From Sycobia sp. Sy_11 (lineage: Eukaryota > Arthropoda > Insecta > Hymenoptera > Epichrysomallidae): a stretch of 64,000 nucleotides of DNA. The stretch is from NCBI GenBank assembly GCA_018907035.1, contig JACCIC010000390.1, forward strand, positions 1 through 64,000, in the 5' to 3' direction. The notes beneath the pieces are model-generated. The model searched no databases, had not been told where the DNA came from, and saw only the letters and a list, made by a program, of their open reading frames with translations. Numbering within the stretch: position 1 is the first letter of the stretch; each line of letters opens with the position of its first letter. Shown here in pieces: positions 11,337 through 22,964 of this stretch. The position numbers and the translations under genes were made by a program.

Positions 11337-13365
11337 TGGGGAAACGAGCAGAAGGGGGGTCAGAATCGTTCCCTGCCCTCCCAGGAATAGATACGGGAAC
11401 GACAAAGAATAATGAGGGGTATAAAAAGAGTGATCCCAGGACCGATAACAGTAACATTGATGCCCTGACCCAATTGAATAAGGTAGAGAAAGGCCACTTG
11501 GTAAGGAGTCCAAATCGACCTTCGGGAGTTTGCAGTCGTAAGATAAGGATTAGGGAACGGAATTTATAGGTAGATGGATTATTTGATATGCGGAGATCGA
11601 ATAGCTGGATTCCGGTAATCGATCTAGACGAAAAAAAATCGCCTGATAAAAAGTTGTCAAACGAAGTTGGGTTGGTAGAAGGGGAAACCCCGGAAAACAT
11701 GCCTCGATTGAGAGATACGCCGCAGGAGGTTGAGAAATTGATGACTCAGTTAAATCAAATGAAGGTGGTAGAACATGCTATTAGGAAGGAGTCTGAAGCA
11801 CCTGAGAGATTGTCGTTGAATAGCAATAATATTGGAATAGATGGGAAAGTAGTGGTTGGCCAAGAAATGATAATAGGAAAAGAACCCATAAAGAACTATA
11901 GAATGGTGGCAGGTGCTGCTGTAGAAAATAGAAATTTCATGAATATGGAAATTTCGGGGGTAAGCTATCAGGCCTTGTTTGATCCAGGAACGATGATATC
12001 CTTGGTGGGAGCTAAAGTAGCGGATAAATTGAAAGAAAGATTATTACCGAGTACATCTTCTGTGAGAAGCGCCACCGGTGAAGTAAGTCGTGCGCTTGGG
12101 GTTCTGACCCTCTCTCTGGACGTAGATGGATTTACTGCTGTGTTACCTGTAAAGGCAGTTAAGCAGTTAGACCAAGATGTAATTTTGGGAATGGATTTTT
12201 GTCGGGCATTTGACGTCGATACTCGCCTTGGCAGAGGCCTGTGACGCGTTAGGGAGGGGGAGTGGAGAGAATTCTCCAGGAATTACGACGATCTTGGGTG
12301 CGTCATCTATGCGGAATGTGCAGGTATTACCGAGCCTACGGAGGACTAGCGAAGTAAAATTAATAAGTTAGTGAAGACCATTCTTCCATCTAATTCTGAT
12401 GACTCGGGGGTGACCACACTGACCGAACATCATATAGACGTTCAAGGAGCTGCACCAGTCCGACATAAATTTAGACGAATGTCGCCTGTGCTATTAAAAG
12501 CCACACAGGATGAAGTGAAGAGAATGTTTGATAATGGAATTATCGAAAGATCCGCGAGTAGTTGGAGTAGGGCTCCAGTTTTAGTGAAAAAACCTGATGG
12601 TAGTTATTGTTTTTGTGTAGATTATAGAGACTTAAATCAGGTCACGAGGAAAGATGCATATCCCCTACCGAGCATGGGTGGCATATTGGACAAATTGTGG
12701 AAAGCACGTTATTTGTCCAAAATTGATTTAAAGCAAGCGTATTTCCAGGTACCTTTGGAAGAAAGGAGCATGAAATATACGGCATTTGCTTTACCAGGGT
12801 CAGGATTATGGCAATTTAGGAGAATGCCGTTTGGACTGAATAATGCTCCAATGACATTCCAACGATTGATTGATGCATTGTTTGGACCGGAATTCGAACC
12901 CTATATTTTTGCGTATTTAAACGATATCATAGTTGCGACTGAGATTTTCGAAGAACACATGCATTGGTTGAAAGTAGTTTTACAGAAGGAGGTTGATGCT
13001 AATTTAGTGGTGAATAGAGAAAAATGTGAGTTTGGGTGTTCAAGAGTAACATATCGCGGATTCGTGCTGGATAACGAAGGGTTGCGGACCGATAAAGAAA
13101 AAGTAGATCCAGTGATAGAATATCCAGCTCCGAAGAATGTGAAGCAGTTGAGACGGTTTTTAAGAATGATTGGGTGGTATTTGAGGTTCATTCCCCAGGA
13201 CTCGGAAATAAAAATTCCTTTGGTCAAATTACTGAGAAAGGATCAACCGTGGGTCTGGGAAAATGAGCAGTAGTTAGCCTTCGCGGAATTGAAGGAGGCC
13301 TTGACTAAGGCACCTGTATTAATCCAACCGGATTTTTCTAAGCCAAGGTACATGTCTCCGAATTA
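11336..13365 (+). pseudogene. pol: Protease and reverse transcriptase of Gypsy element 1 (truncated, catalytic mutations)
   Basis: Frame 11588-12244 holds the aspartic protease; its active-site triplet reads DPG (ALFDPGTMISLV) instead of DTG/DSG, followed by a VILGMDFCRAFDVD block. Frame 12371-13273 is the reverse transcriptase: KFRRMSPVLL, the DYRDLNQVTRKDAYPLP block, DLKQAYFQVPL and RMPFGLNNAPMTFQRLID. The catalytic box reads YLND (about 12907-12918), so the first Asp of YxDD is Asn. After the stop at 13271-13273 the frame reads on into ALTKAPVLIQPDFSKP, the beginning of RNase H, and ends near 13362. RNase H proper and integrase are absent. Several frameshifts also separate gag from pol. 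The product is predicted dead. Confidence 0.85.
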
Positions 13366-13389
13366 AAGCGATTTATTCCACCACGCGCT

Positions 13390-13565
13390 GTAAGTAGTTG
13401 ATTGATATTTGGCATTGATAGGTGGTGGGTGTCTTAAGATTGGAATTTTTTTTTTAGTAGTCCTCTTTCTCTCGGAATAATTAATAGGATTAGAGGTAAG
13501 GAAGGGGTTAGGTTATCAAGATAGGGCGGATTATTAATTATTAAAACTTTTTTTTCTCTTTCCAG
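13390..13565 (+). other. Candidate GT-AG intron before the second gag-like ORF
   Basis: A strong donor (CTGTAAGTAG at 13388) and a T-rich acceptor (TTTTTTTCTCTTTCCAG ending at 13565) bracket 176 bases. An ATG follows the acceptor directly. Retroelements such as errantiviruses express downstream ORFs by splicing; whether that happens here is inference. Confidence 0.45.
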
Positions 13566-14830
13566 ATGTCGTCCCGAAGTGTTAAATTTGTTTTCGGAGC
13601 TGTCCAATGCAGCAGCGATTTGGAGATGATCTCCGAAGCTATAGAGGAGCAGATGGCAGTGGCAGAGATCACGGCCTTTTTAGGAGACCGTGATATATTA
13701 CAGCCACTGACCCTCAATTCGGAGAAGAGATTAGGACTGGTAGAGGAGAAGGATAGGGAGGCCCGAGAGAGTAGGGAGGCAGTCATGGAATTGGAGAGTC
13801 TATTGACTCCTCAACCCATGGTGTCGGCCGCCTCTTCCGGGCCACCTATTTTCCCTCCGCTAAATTTCGAAGGGGGAAAACCATCGGCGATGGGGGTTAT
13901 CGTGGGGGGTCAAACCCTGGGTTCCCCTGCCTTGCCTGAGGGGGTCGTTAGGCCACCCGAAGGTGGGAAGATATATGGGGCCGACGATGATTGGAGCTCG
14001 GCCCCTGCTGCGAAGAGGACCGCGGCGGCCGCTCCCCAACAGCGGAGGAAGGCGCAGCGGTATAATCCGAGGAGGCATTTCGAGGCGGGTGATTTTGTCT
14101 CCCAGAGTTCGCCGCCGTCAAGACCGAAGGTTTGACCCATACCCGTGTCGGCGAGGGTCGTTCGTACGTCTGAATCGCAGTCGGGGGCCCCCAACCCGTC
14201 GGAGATAGCCAGGGGTTCACACCCTATGAGGCCTCAAGGCGGGTCTTCCTGAATGAATGGTCGTTTCCGGTCTGAGAGATCGGGGTCCTTCAGGGGTTGC
14301 ATGAATTAAAACGCCTGCCCGTGAAGGAGACCGGTACCATGTTCGAGGGGTAGCGCCGAATTCCTACCCGGCCGGACTTAGATCAACCGGCGTGGGTTTG
14401 TTTTGTATGTTGGAAGCGTGGTCACCGGCGGTGAGACTGCCGGAAGGTGGCGCTACATATGTTTTGCTATAATTGTGGTAGGTGGGGTGTAGATCTCACG
14501 GATTGTCCCCGGTTTAGTGAGAGACACCGGGAGCATCTCGAGAGATCTCGTGCATGTGCTGTCTCTGGTGGTTCCGCGGTCGTGGCGGAGGGCGTTCGTA
14601 AGGGATTCGGGATTTTGCGGGGCAGGGATTCGGCCCATGGTGAAGGTGATCAAAATAGGCGTGAGCCTAGTCAGATGTCCGTGAGCTCTGGGACATCTGG
14701 GGGAAAGAGTCACACTGCAGAGACACGACCCACAGGTCTCAGAATCACGGAGGATCGTATGGTCATCGGAGGCATGGGTCAGGTCCTGGAACTCCTAAAG
14801 GGAATCCGGGGCTTGCCCTTGGACTTGTAG
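13566..14830 (+). pseudogene. Second zinc-knuckle (gag-like) ORF, broken
   Basis: The ATG directly follows the acceptor at 13565 and opens a 189-codon frame (MSSRSVKFVFGAVQCSSD) that is acidic early and proline/alanine-rich later. It ends at 14135, and related sequence continues in other frames. Near 14390-14520 two knuckle-like motifs appear in tandem: CFVCWKRGH followed by a stop within the motif, then CYNCGRWGVDLTDC, where Val replaces the usual His. The frame at 14447-14830 continues with an Arg/Ser-rich tail. GC content is clearly above that of the flanking DNA. This resembles the nucleocapsid end of another retroelement gag and probably replaced the integrase region. No membrane anchor is seen, so I do not call it env. 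Confidence 0.55.
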
Positions 14831-15189
14831 CGGATTGTGGTGAGGGATGTGTTTGGTGGGGACTCCCCCCAATAGGTTGGGGAGTCTAGACTGGCATTCC
14901 CCTCATCACCGATTAGTGTGTCTGCGTCCTAGTAGTCGATCCTTCTGATCCTCTAGTTGTAATCCGTTTCCTTTCTTCCCTTCCTTCCCACTGTCCATTT
15001 TATTAATACTCCGTTCCCGAGGGGTTGAGCTAGTGGAGACCGTGAGGGAGGCCTGCCATCATAGTGTAGTGGAAACCACGAGAGCCTCACCTGCTCCCGT
15101 CTATGGACAAGTAAAAGTAAAGAAGAAAAAGAAAATGTTGCCGGTAACTAGTAATTAGTTGACTAACGGAAATAGTGGATGACATAGTT
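14831..15189 (+). other. Non-coding 3' region of Gypsy element 1
   Basis: No supported ORF between the second gag-like frame and the polypurine tract. It contains pyrimidine-rich runs near 14960-15000. Confidence 0.5.
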
Positions 15190-15202
15190 TAGGGAGGGGG
15201 AT
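15190..15202 (+). promoter_or_regulatory. Polypurine tract of Gypsy element 1
   Basis: TAGGGAGGGGGAT directly abuts the TGTGACG start of the 3' LTR, the expected position of the plus-strand primer. Confidence 0.8.
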
Positions 15203-15918
15203 TGTGACGTATGGAATGCATCACTTAACTTATTAAATAATCTGGCTTCATTATTGGAATAGTGTACTATAATGGTTACTTGACAAGCTTCTCTGCGTCT
15301 TGAACCCAATTAAACTCTTATTGAAAAATTATAGTTTTAATTACCTAATAACCTCTTTTTACTGGATTAAATCCGGGCATGTACGGTGAAGTTCGATTTG
15401 CTGAATTTTTGCTCTATGTAATATATTTGCAAATTGATTATTAATATAGCTGCTTCTGATTATAGAAATAATTATATTTGAGGTTAAAGCCACAATTTTG
15501 TTTATTACTGTATTCACTATATATTCCATAGCTTTCTACAAATGTTCTGTTTTTGTTCGTTTAACAGTGGTTCATTGTGTTTTATAATAAGTTATACTTT
15601 CCATTATATTGAGTTATAGACTCGACATTGTTTATCAAGTGAGTGATCCAAATAATTTTACAGATGTTTCATAAAAGTTGAAGATTCTGTAGAAAACGGT
15701 TTCAACGTTAAAAAAAAAAGTTAACAAATATATCTAGATGCATCAAACATTATTTTTCTTTTTAGTAGAAGTAGCATAAGATTATGGATAGATTTAATGA
15801 GTTCGTAGCTACTATATCTAGTATTAGTATCAAACAGGATTGCGCCCACGTTTAAAATTTGTCTCTTTATCCGAAATTTGATGAAACAACTTTATAAAAA
15901 AATAGTTGTTTTGATCTT

Positions 15919-15967
<49 letters not shown>

Positions 15968-17003
15968 GACGTATGGAATGCGTCACTTAACTTATTAAAT
16001 AATCTGAAAAAAAGAAAGATTTTATTAGAAATATAATAAACAAATTGAGCTATCAATCCAATTTGAGGTTAACACTCATATGAAGTGTTGTTGTTAGGTG
16101 CAAGACTTCTTTCCGATGATATAGTAGAGATGCACGATGAAAAGACACACATACTAATCACATATAATGTGCGAGTTGCGCAGTAGTGCTCGCTAATGTA
16201 GGCGGCGACGTGGAGAGCGGAACGGAAAAAGGACTACCGGAATGTTACGAATTCATAGAATATGCATTTCAGGCATTAAAGAAAAAAAAGAGATGTATAG
16301 AAATGTCATTGCGCGTCCGGTAGATGGCCGATAGTAGTGGAGACCCTTCTTACCGACTTCAAATAAATTAATTACATTCGCGCGTGAAATTCAAATGAAT
16401 AATCGAAAGGGCAGATTAATTGATCCAATCAGGAGTTATAGGAAGGAAGCGGAACCGGATTAAGATTTAAGTAGTAAAGGTGGGAACCAATACCTGTTTG
16501 ATAAAGTAATAAATTAAAGTGTTTAATAAATTTAATAAGGTAATTGGTGCCCGCCAAGAAATAATAAATTGGCGGTATTTGAAGTAAGAGGGGATGTTAA
16601 TTGTTGTGGAGAGAGCAGTTGATTTCTGACTCTTGTAGAGATTAGAAGAAATTAAAGTTCTTTCTTTCGTGAGGTTCTCTCTTATTTTTTCTTTTTGAGA
16701 ATTTTCAAGTTGTGGGGTGTTATTTAAATAGCGGTGGTGAGTGGGGATTAACAGGAAATTATTGTATAAAAGAAAAGTGACATTTTAGTAGTAGTGTGGA
16801 AGAAAGAAAGAAAGAGAGAGAGAGAAAAGAAAAATTCAGAAGTGAGGAAGTAAGATTTGGAAAATAAGATTGAGGAAGTAAAGTGAAAATAAATATAAGG
16901 AACAAGATCAAATGGAGATATAGAAATATATTCATGGAAATAATAATTATTATGGAACTTAAGGTGAAGATTATTAGTCTATATTTATTGAGGTGATATA
17001 AAT
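15203..17003 (+). repeat. 3' LTR of Gypsy element 1, truncated at its right end
   Basis: It matches 5107-7003 almost base for base, including the 42-bp internal repeat and the (TA)n (about 15925-15964). Similarity stops abruptly at about 17003, leaving out the last ~320 bases of the LTR as defined from the 5' copy. No target duplication can therefore be checked. Confidence 0.8.
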
Positions 17004-17930
17004 TTCGCGCAGAAAAAGAAACCCATATTCACACTTACGGTATCAGAAAGTTTAAAATTGATATCGGTCTGAACAATCAATAGCGAATTTTCTTTTTACG
17101 ATAATTGGAGCAGCTCCGACTTAAAAGGTAAAATAAAAAATTAAACTATTTCTCCATTTTTCAAAAACCTTACATAAAAACCTTAGTTAATGTCAACCCT
17201 CAGACATTCAATGGGCAACTCCCATTCACATGACATGAAAAAAACTGTTCATAGTACATTTACGGTAACTACCGTGGATTAAATGTAGTAACAATTCTGG
17301 ATAAATGCTAATTAGGTTACTTACAAGATTTCGCGATTACACTTCAGGGCAACAAATTTTCAGCTCTCTCGATCTTAATTCACCGTTTCATCACATTCCC
17401 GTCGGGCCTGAAGACATACTTAAAATCGCGGTAATTCTACCATTTAGTTTATACGAAATAAAGTCACGAGTTTCGGTCTCCGTGACCCTCCACAAACTTT
17501 TCTAAGATATATTGATAACATTTTTCACGATCTAAAATTGATTTTCGTGTAAATTGACGATGTAAACATAGCATCTAAAACTTCTCTCTTAAAAATGATT
17601 CTCAAAAGATTGGACATGACCAATCCTATTTATTGACGAGATTGACTGAGTCATTCGCTCGCGCGAATTCATTCTTATCGAAGATATCACCGCTTCAATA
17701 ATCGCACGATTTTTCTTGGAGAACTAAATGTCAGGTTATGGCACACTCACGTCTATTACCACTGATTAAGAAACCCAATTCGAAAGCCAACTCTTTGCAG
17801 AGCTTTCGAAGATAATAGGTTCTTAGCGTATCGGAATCAACACGTTTCACCCGCAAGCAAACGGAATAATCGAGCGATGGCAACGCGATCGTTGTCCTTC
17901 TGTAGAATCTAATCTTCATTTTTTATGATG
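17004..17930 (+). pseudogene. Relic of a different Gypsy pol (RT and integrase fragments)
   Basis: At 17305-17510 a frame reads FSSLDLNSPFHHIPVGPED and then ILKIAVILPFSLYE, a recognisable degraded Gypsy RT block. At about 17755-17885 an integrase core is readable despite stops: a TD*ETQFESQLFAELSK-like stretch, then FHPQANGIIERWQR, which includes the catalytic Glu region. RNase H between them is missing or unreadable. The RT wording differs from both Gypsy elements 1 and 2, so this is a third, older element. Confidence 0.75.
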
Positions 17931-18597
17931 AACCATCATTTGGCAAATGGCAGTAAAGCCTTTTTCCAGATTTTTCTCATTTTCTCGCATTTAGGTTGTT
18001 AAGAACGAGGTGGAAAATACCCGATTCCTGCTTTGAGAAGCAGCCCTAAACGTGCACCTTTATTCTGTATTTTACAGTCCGCTGAAGAAGGCCTATTGGT
18101 AGAAGTTCACCAGGCTCGTGTAAGAAGACAACGTGGCCATATAGAACATTGATCAGTAAAAATGACATTTTCAAAATCTCTTTCAATACTCTCATGCACC
18201 AAGCGAGCCGTTTGGTCACATGTTTTTCAGTCAACAGAAGCTTCTTCATTGTGTTACGCAATTTCAGGCCATGAGTACAAAGATGAATTCGAATAGTTTC
18301 GTAGGATATATTTCAACCTATTGCCATTAATTTTGCTTGTCCTTGCCACTGTATTAAATCAGGATTCCACGAAAACAGATTCATTATTCTTTCTTTATCT
18401 TTTTTGTCAACTTTTCCTATCGAGCCACGCTTTGGTAAATCATCAATAATTTTAGCCACTTTATATCGCTGTACCTACTTCTGTACAAATACCTTCGACT
18501 TTATCATATATTTAGCAGCCGCTGATTGCGATATTTTGGGGTCTTTCGGGTGGATGCAAAGGAACACAGTGTCGTAGCGCGACGCGGAATTGCTCAT
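17930..18597 (-). pseudogene. Tc1-like transposase relic (N-terminal two thirds)
   Basis: Reading minus from the Met at 18597, the frame gives a helix-turn-helix region (PKISQSAAAKYM), then a DLPKRGS linker and NISYETIRIHL, as in Tc1-type transposases. It continues with LRNTMKKLLLTEKHVTKRLAW at 18261-18199 and ends near HLVLNNLNARK (about 17970). Several stops and frame changes are present, and the catalytic DDE residues are not recognisable in the degraded remainder. No terminal inverted repeats were found. Confidence 0.65.
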
Positions 18598-18972
18598 GGC
18601 GTGATTATCTTTCAAAAGATCAACAACAACTGCATCTTTGTTGACAATGCGTCAAGGTCAAAGTTTCCCTCTATCGAGTCGTGAAAGAATCAGAGCGAAC
18701 TCTTTCATTACCTGTCAGTAAAGTCGATTACGCTCTTACTTGACTGATTGTAAACTCCAAATCAATTTTAATATTATTCCTCTTCAACCTCCACACATGT
18801 ACTTCTAAAAAATCCATCGTAAAATTGTTATCACAATATGATATCACCTACATTGAAATCACCCTCGTCATTAAATCGGCATCGGCTACATTCGCGATAA
18901 TTAAATATAAGTCAATTCATGTTTCATCTTTACCTCAAACTGGATCTTTCTTAATACACTTATATGGACATA

Positions 18973-20061
18973 CGAGGTCAGCTAATTAAATAATGCGACA
19001 AAATTAAAAAAACGAGTATATTTAAAAATTAAGGTACATCGCTGCGATCCCCATAAAATAGTCCCCTCCCGCATCTTTACACTTATTCCAGCAAGTTTTC
19101 CAGTGTTTTCATAATAATTCTAGAACACTTCTTGTGGTACCTCTCCAAATACCTTCATCATAGATTCTTGAATGTCATCAACTGAGTCAAAATGTTGACC
19201 TTTGACGAATTTTTTCAAATCGAGTAATCGGAAAAAGTCGCAGGCTGCAATGTCCTGTGAATATGGCAGTCGTGGTAATATTGTGATTCCTTTAGACGCC
19301 AAAAACTGAGAGACACTGAACTGTTTGTTCAGATGAATCCACTGTTGGCTTTGTCGTTTAGTTTAGTGGTCATATTGAAAGAACAAACTTTCATCACTGG
19401 TAATAACTCAATCGAGAAGAGTAGGATGACTTTCAACCTGTTCGAGACAATTTTGAGCAATGTTCATTAAGCAGACCTTTTGCTCATCTGAAAGGTTCTT
19501 TAGTACCATCTTCGCGTACAGATTTTTCATGGCGAACTGTTCGGTTAAAATGTTTGTAACTGTTTGCCAGTTAATATTCAATTCGTCAGTTAAAATTCGA
19601 ATGGTTATTCATCGGTCTTGACGAACAAAGACGCGGACGCGCTGCGAATTTGCGTCGGTTCGCATTTGAATTGGCCTTCCGCTCCGCACCTCCTCTTTGA
19701 CGCTCCTACGGTCTCTTTTAGAATCGGGATGCAACCGAAGCACCCGACTGCGACTCAGAGCATCACTATCATACACTTCAAGCACTTTTTCATAAGTTGC
19801 TATTGCGGTTTCGCTGAGTTTCGCACAAAATTTTATCGCGCACCGTTGCTCTAAATTTCTCTGTTCCATTTTCATGATATGCACTACTCGCGCGTTGTTA
19901 CAAAACACTAAACAGATGGCGATGAAATGATCATACAAGGATCGTCAAGGCCTCAATTGAAAGAGTAGGGATCTACTATTACGGTGTCGGAGTTACAGGG
20001 TCTCAATGCTACCACAGTCCGAGAAATAAAATCGGTCGCATTACTTAATTGTCTGACCTCG
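18973..20061 (-). mobile_element. Mariner element, family C (internally deleted)
   Basis: Imperfect terminal inverted repeats are visible. The left begins CGAGGTCAGCTAATTAAATA. The reverse complement of the right reads CGAGGTCAGACAATTAAGTA. TA precedes the left end at 18971-18972; the right flank is AA. At 1.09 kb the element is shorter than a full mariner, consistent with an internal transposase deletion. Confidence 0.75.
19090..19878 (-). pseudogene. Mariner transposase relic (family C) lacking the second catalytic Asp
   Basis: The N-terminus begins MEQRNLEQRCAIKFCAKL at 19878 and continues to a SGRPIQMRTD-type linker. A middle fragment keeps a TSDES-like first catalytic block near 19395-19420. 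The frame then jumps from about QQWIHLNKQF to SVSQFLASKGITILP near 19310-19325, deleting the stretch that holds the second Asp. The third block reads LPYSQDIAACDFF, where the Asp of ACD is kept. The frame ends near 19120. The copy is dead but diagnostic of a third mariner lineage in this window. Confidence 0.75.
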
Positions 20062-20655
20062 AACATTAGAATAGGAAAAGTGCAGGTCTGTGGTCACGAT
20101 GACGAGACCATTATTTCTATATTTATATGCTTTGTACACAATGACGCTTAGAAAGGCTGTGACCTTGTCTTAGTAAAAAATATATGATCTATACGAGGGA
20201 AAAATTAATCCACAGCTCCGTAAAACGGGTCTATGGAGCTCTGTAACATCGTACACCGAATTTGCTGTATACAAAAAAATGTGCAAAAATATATGTTTTC
20301 TTAAAGGATTTTGAATTCTCCTAAACTCAGTCAAGTTTTCGACATTTTTTGTATGCGGCTAGTGTATGCGATAGTATAACCGCTGCGTTCGCTTGTGTGT
20401 TAGTTAGGCCCTCATTGATGTATCCCACCGTTTTGTGTTTTTTCGTTAATAGTTATGCCTAGGTTCTTTTTTTCCAGGCCCAGGCTCTGGTCAAAATTTG
20501 TGCGTCCTGATTGGCCGATGGACACTGGCACGTAGCGTAAAAGCTATTCGCAATAGCCAAAAATTGATTTGATATTTACAGATAACTTTTCCTTCTCGAT
20601 CCCATCGTTATACATTGATCACTTCAGAAAAAATTCAGATCATTTCAGAAAAACC

Positions 20656-20657
<2 letters not shown>
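20062..20657. other. Intergenic DNA, nothing recognised
   Basis: No ORF or repeat could be assigned between mariner C and the (TG)n tract. Confidence 0.5.
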
Positions 20658-20715
<58 letters not shown>

Positions 20716-20734
20716 GTGTGCGCGTATGTGTGTG

Positions 20735-20766
<32 letters not shown>

Positions 20767-20775
20767 AGTGTGTGT
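20658..20775. repeat. (TG)n microsatellite, interrupted
   Basis: Nearly 120 bases of TG with a few CG and TA interruptions. The Cys/Val and His/Thr reading frames over it are artefacts. Confidence 0.95.
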
Positions 20776-21589
20776 AAGTAATATAATTTATGTGCAAAGC
20801 AAAATATTTACACCAAGTGTATGTATAACACAAATAAGTTATAACATCTTTATATTCGATTTATTTTAATGAAATTAAATAATCTAATTATTAGTAGAGC
20901 TATCACTATAGATCTAGGTTAGTTAAGGAAGACCAACAAACTAAATTAGCGCCTTGATAATGTGCACAAATGTTTATCCACTGATCTGTTTAACTTTATT
21001 ATCGATTTATTGTGATTTGTAAATGCCTCTCGAAGGAGGCGACATGAAAACGTTCTTGTGGTCTTATATATGGAGAGTAGTGACAGAGATAATAAGGGGA
21101 GATTGCCGATGCCAATGTTAGACACTGCAGTAAAATTTTGAATTTAATTCATTTATTTCTCTCGTCGAATTTAATTCATTTAATTCTCTCGTCGATCCCA
21201 CTTCTGAAGTTGTAGGGCGATGTCAGGAAATAAAAGGGTAAGAACACATATGTTTTTTAGAAATACGCTGGAACTTTATTGAAAAGGACGTTAGTGGTAA
21301 AACAATGAACAAATAGGATGGCACGATATTCGAGAGGGAAAAAACCGAGAATGTCAGTAGACCTTTCAAGTTGCTGGTCAAACTGCGACTGCCTGCTTTC
21401 CCGTACAAATCAAAACAAATTACTTACTATTACCATTGTACGAAGGGGAGCGCTGATGAATACCGTTACATTATCGCATTGCTTATACTTCGGCTCATCA
21501 GTGGTGATCGTCGGTTCCGCCTGAAGGAACTTTCCCGGGGTTTTCCCGTAGTTTCCCGCCCCTTGTCTGCTTTTGAGACCTAATATTTC

Positions 21590-21631
<42 letters not shown>

Positions 21632-22109
21632 AATGAGGTTGCCCGCTTTTCCGTACTGCAGTCGAAGTAGAGGTGCGCCGTTGCAACGCACGCACGATGC
21701 TGTCGTTGAGACGCGCGGCCGCCGCGTGGGTACCGCGCGAACCCTGCGCAAATAGGCCCAGCACCTACTTGCACCCTGGTGCGCTCGCCTTTTATGTATT
21801 AGCTCAGTTGGAAGCAGCGGGGTTCGTTCAGGTCCCGCACGTCTACGAACGTGCTGGGACAGCAGAGTTCAGTAGCCAGGATTCGGTAAGAAAGCGTAGG
21901 AATAGATGGGTGAATAAATACGCGTCACGATAAAATTTACGAGCTAGATTTAATAATAATACAAAAAGAAATAAGTACAGGCACGCATACGGAGCTGCAA
22001 AGACCGAGAAAGGCGCAACGCGAGGAGAGATAAAATCATCATAAATGAATAAATAAAAACAACCGCCACCTCTAGAACAGGTCAGGTACTTCTGGGACAC
22101 CCTCGTATA
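20776..22109. other. Intergenic DNA with short repeat fragments
   Basis: It contains a transposon-end-like motif at 21084 and a (TA)n run at 21592-21628. Two segments around 21380-21450 and 21630-21690 share a short phrase (TGCCYGCTTTYCCGTAC), hinting at a small duplicated unit. No protein family is recognisable in the short frames. Confidence 0.45.
21084..21136 (+). repeat. CAGAGATAATAAGG-type transposon end, fragment 1
   Basis: The first ~26 bases match the ends of the 55357-60429 foldback. The following ~25 bases (through CTGCAGTAAAATTTT) match fragment 2 at 24000 instead. No partner right end was found nearby, so this is a fragment or a solo end. Confidence 0.6.
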
Positions 22110-22400
22110 TAGAAAGATATATAGTCGGGTTCTACTGATACTGTCATAATTACGTGTTTGGATGCTAGAATACGATGTCCAGGTATGAAACGATATAATA
22201 GAAGTTGTCCCCAGACACCTGGACATAGTATTCCAGTATTCGAATTTAAGATTCCCCTTAAAAGTCGTCCTCAGATACCTGGACATCGCATTTTACCATC
22301 CGAATACGAAACTTCCGGCAGAAGTCGGCCCAAGACAACTGGACATCGTACTCCGACGTTCGAACACGTAACTACGAGATTACCCGTAGAAGCTCTCTAT
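22110..22400. repeat. 60-bp minisatellite, array 1, with orientation switch
   Basis: Units of roughly 60-65 bases share the core CACCTGGACATCGTATTC followed by GAACACGAAA. Three to four units run forward from about 22200, while the sequence just before (22140-22190) is the same unit in reverse complement, so the array flips near 22195. The same unit forms the larger array at 45970-46865. Because the unit is a multiple of three, a repetitive reading frame stays open (22158-22484), which need not mean it is translated. Confidence 0.7.
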
Positions 22401-22429
22401 ATATTATATTTTTTCTATATACATATTTT

Positions 22430-22906
22430 TTCTTTTTTTCTTTCTTTTTTGCTTTGGAGAAAGAGTAGGGAGACAGTCCAATAATAACAATGGTAGAGAG
22501 TATTGAAGAAACGTATATTCAGAAATGAATAGATTGCGAGAGCCCATGTCAACCGAAAGTTCTAAATATAACGCTGTGGCTTGCTGCGGTAGAACCACGA
22601 ACAAGTTCCGTTTAGGCTCCATAAAGGTAGAACACTGCACCAAAAGGTTCGAATAGAAAAATATAAGCGGATACATCTGTAGATACATATGATTAGTACA
22701 CGATAGTTCAAGAAGGGAGAGGGGGCGGGCAAGGGTAGTAGCTGGTGTAGCAGACTTATGACGCACAATCATGCAGCTGCAGTGTCATATAGGGGAGGAG
22801 AGAAGTAGGAAACTTTGGAAAGTGAAGAAGAGGCAAAACTTGGGACGGGATGGTTGGAAAGAAAAATAGAAAAGATGCACATATTCGTGCGCTGGATTCC
22901 GTATAT

Positions 22907-22964
<58 letters not shown>

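Larger units (their letters stand above)
5107..17003 (+). mobile_element. Gypsy-type LTR retrotransposon 1 (internally rearranged, 3' LTR truncated)
   Basis: Direct repeats of at least 1.8 kb start at 5107 and 15203, both with TGTGACGTATGGAATG. A purine run (AGGGAGGGGG) sits immediately before the second copy, as a polypurine tract should. Between them lie gag with three zinc knuckles, a protease block and a reverse transcriptase. The RT stops early in RNase H, integrase is missing, and a GC-rich second zinc-knuckle ORF takes its place. The two LTR copies differ at only a handful of positions over the first 500 bases, so insertion was fairly recent. RT wording (VPLEERS, LPGSGLWQFRRMPFGL) suggests an Osvaldo-like Gypsy lineage; that is inference. 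Confidence 0.85.

Noticed and set aside
13566..14830. Second ORF of Gypsy element 1 as an envelope gene
   Set aside because: No signal peptide, furin site or membrane anchor; zinc-knuckle motifs point to a gag-type protein.
20569..20833. Cys/Val- and His/Thr-repeat frames
   Set aside because: Direct translations of the (TG)n microsatellite.
21800..21840. tRNA-like box A (TAGCTCAGTTGG) followed by GGTTCGTTC, possible tRNA or SINE promoter
   Set aside because: The spacing between the box A- and box B-like sequences is far too short, no cloverleaf can be drawn, and no repeat copies are visible.
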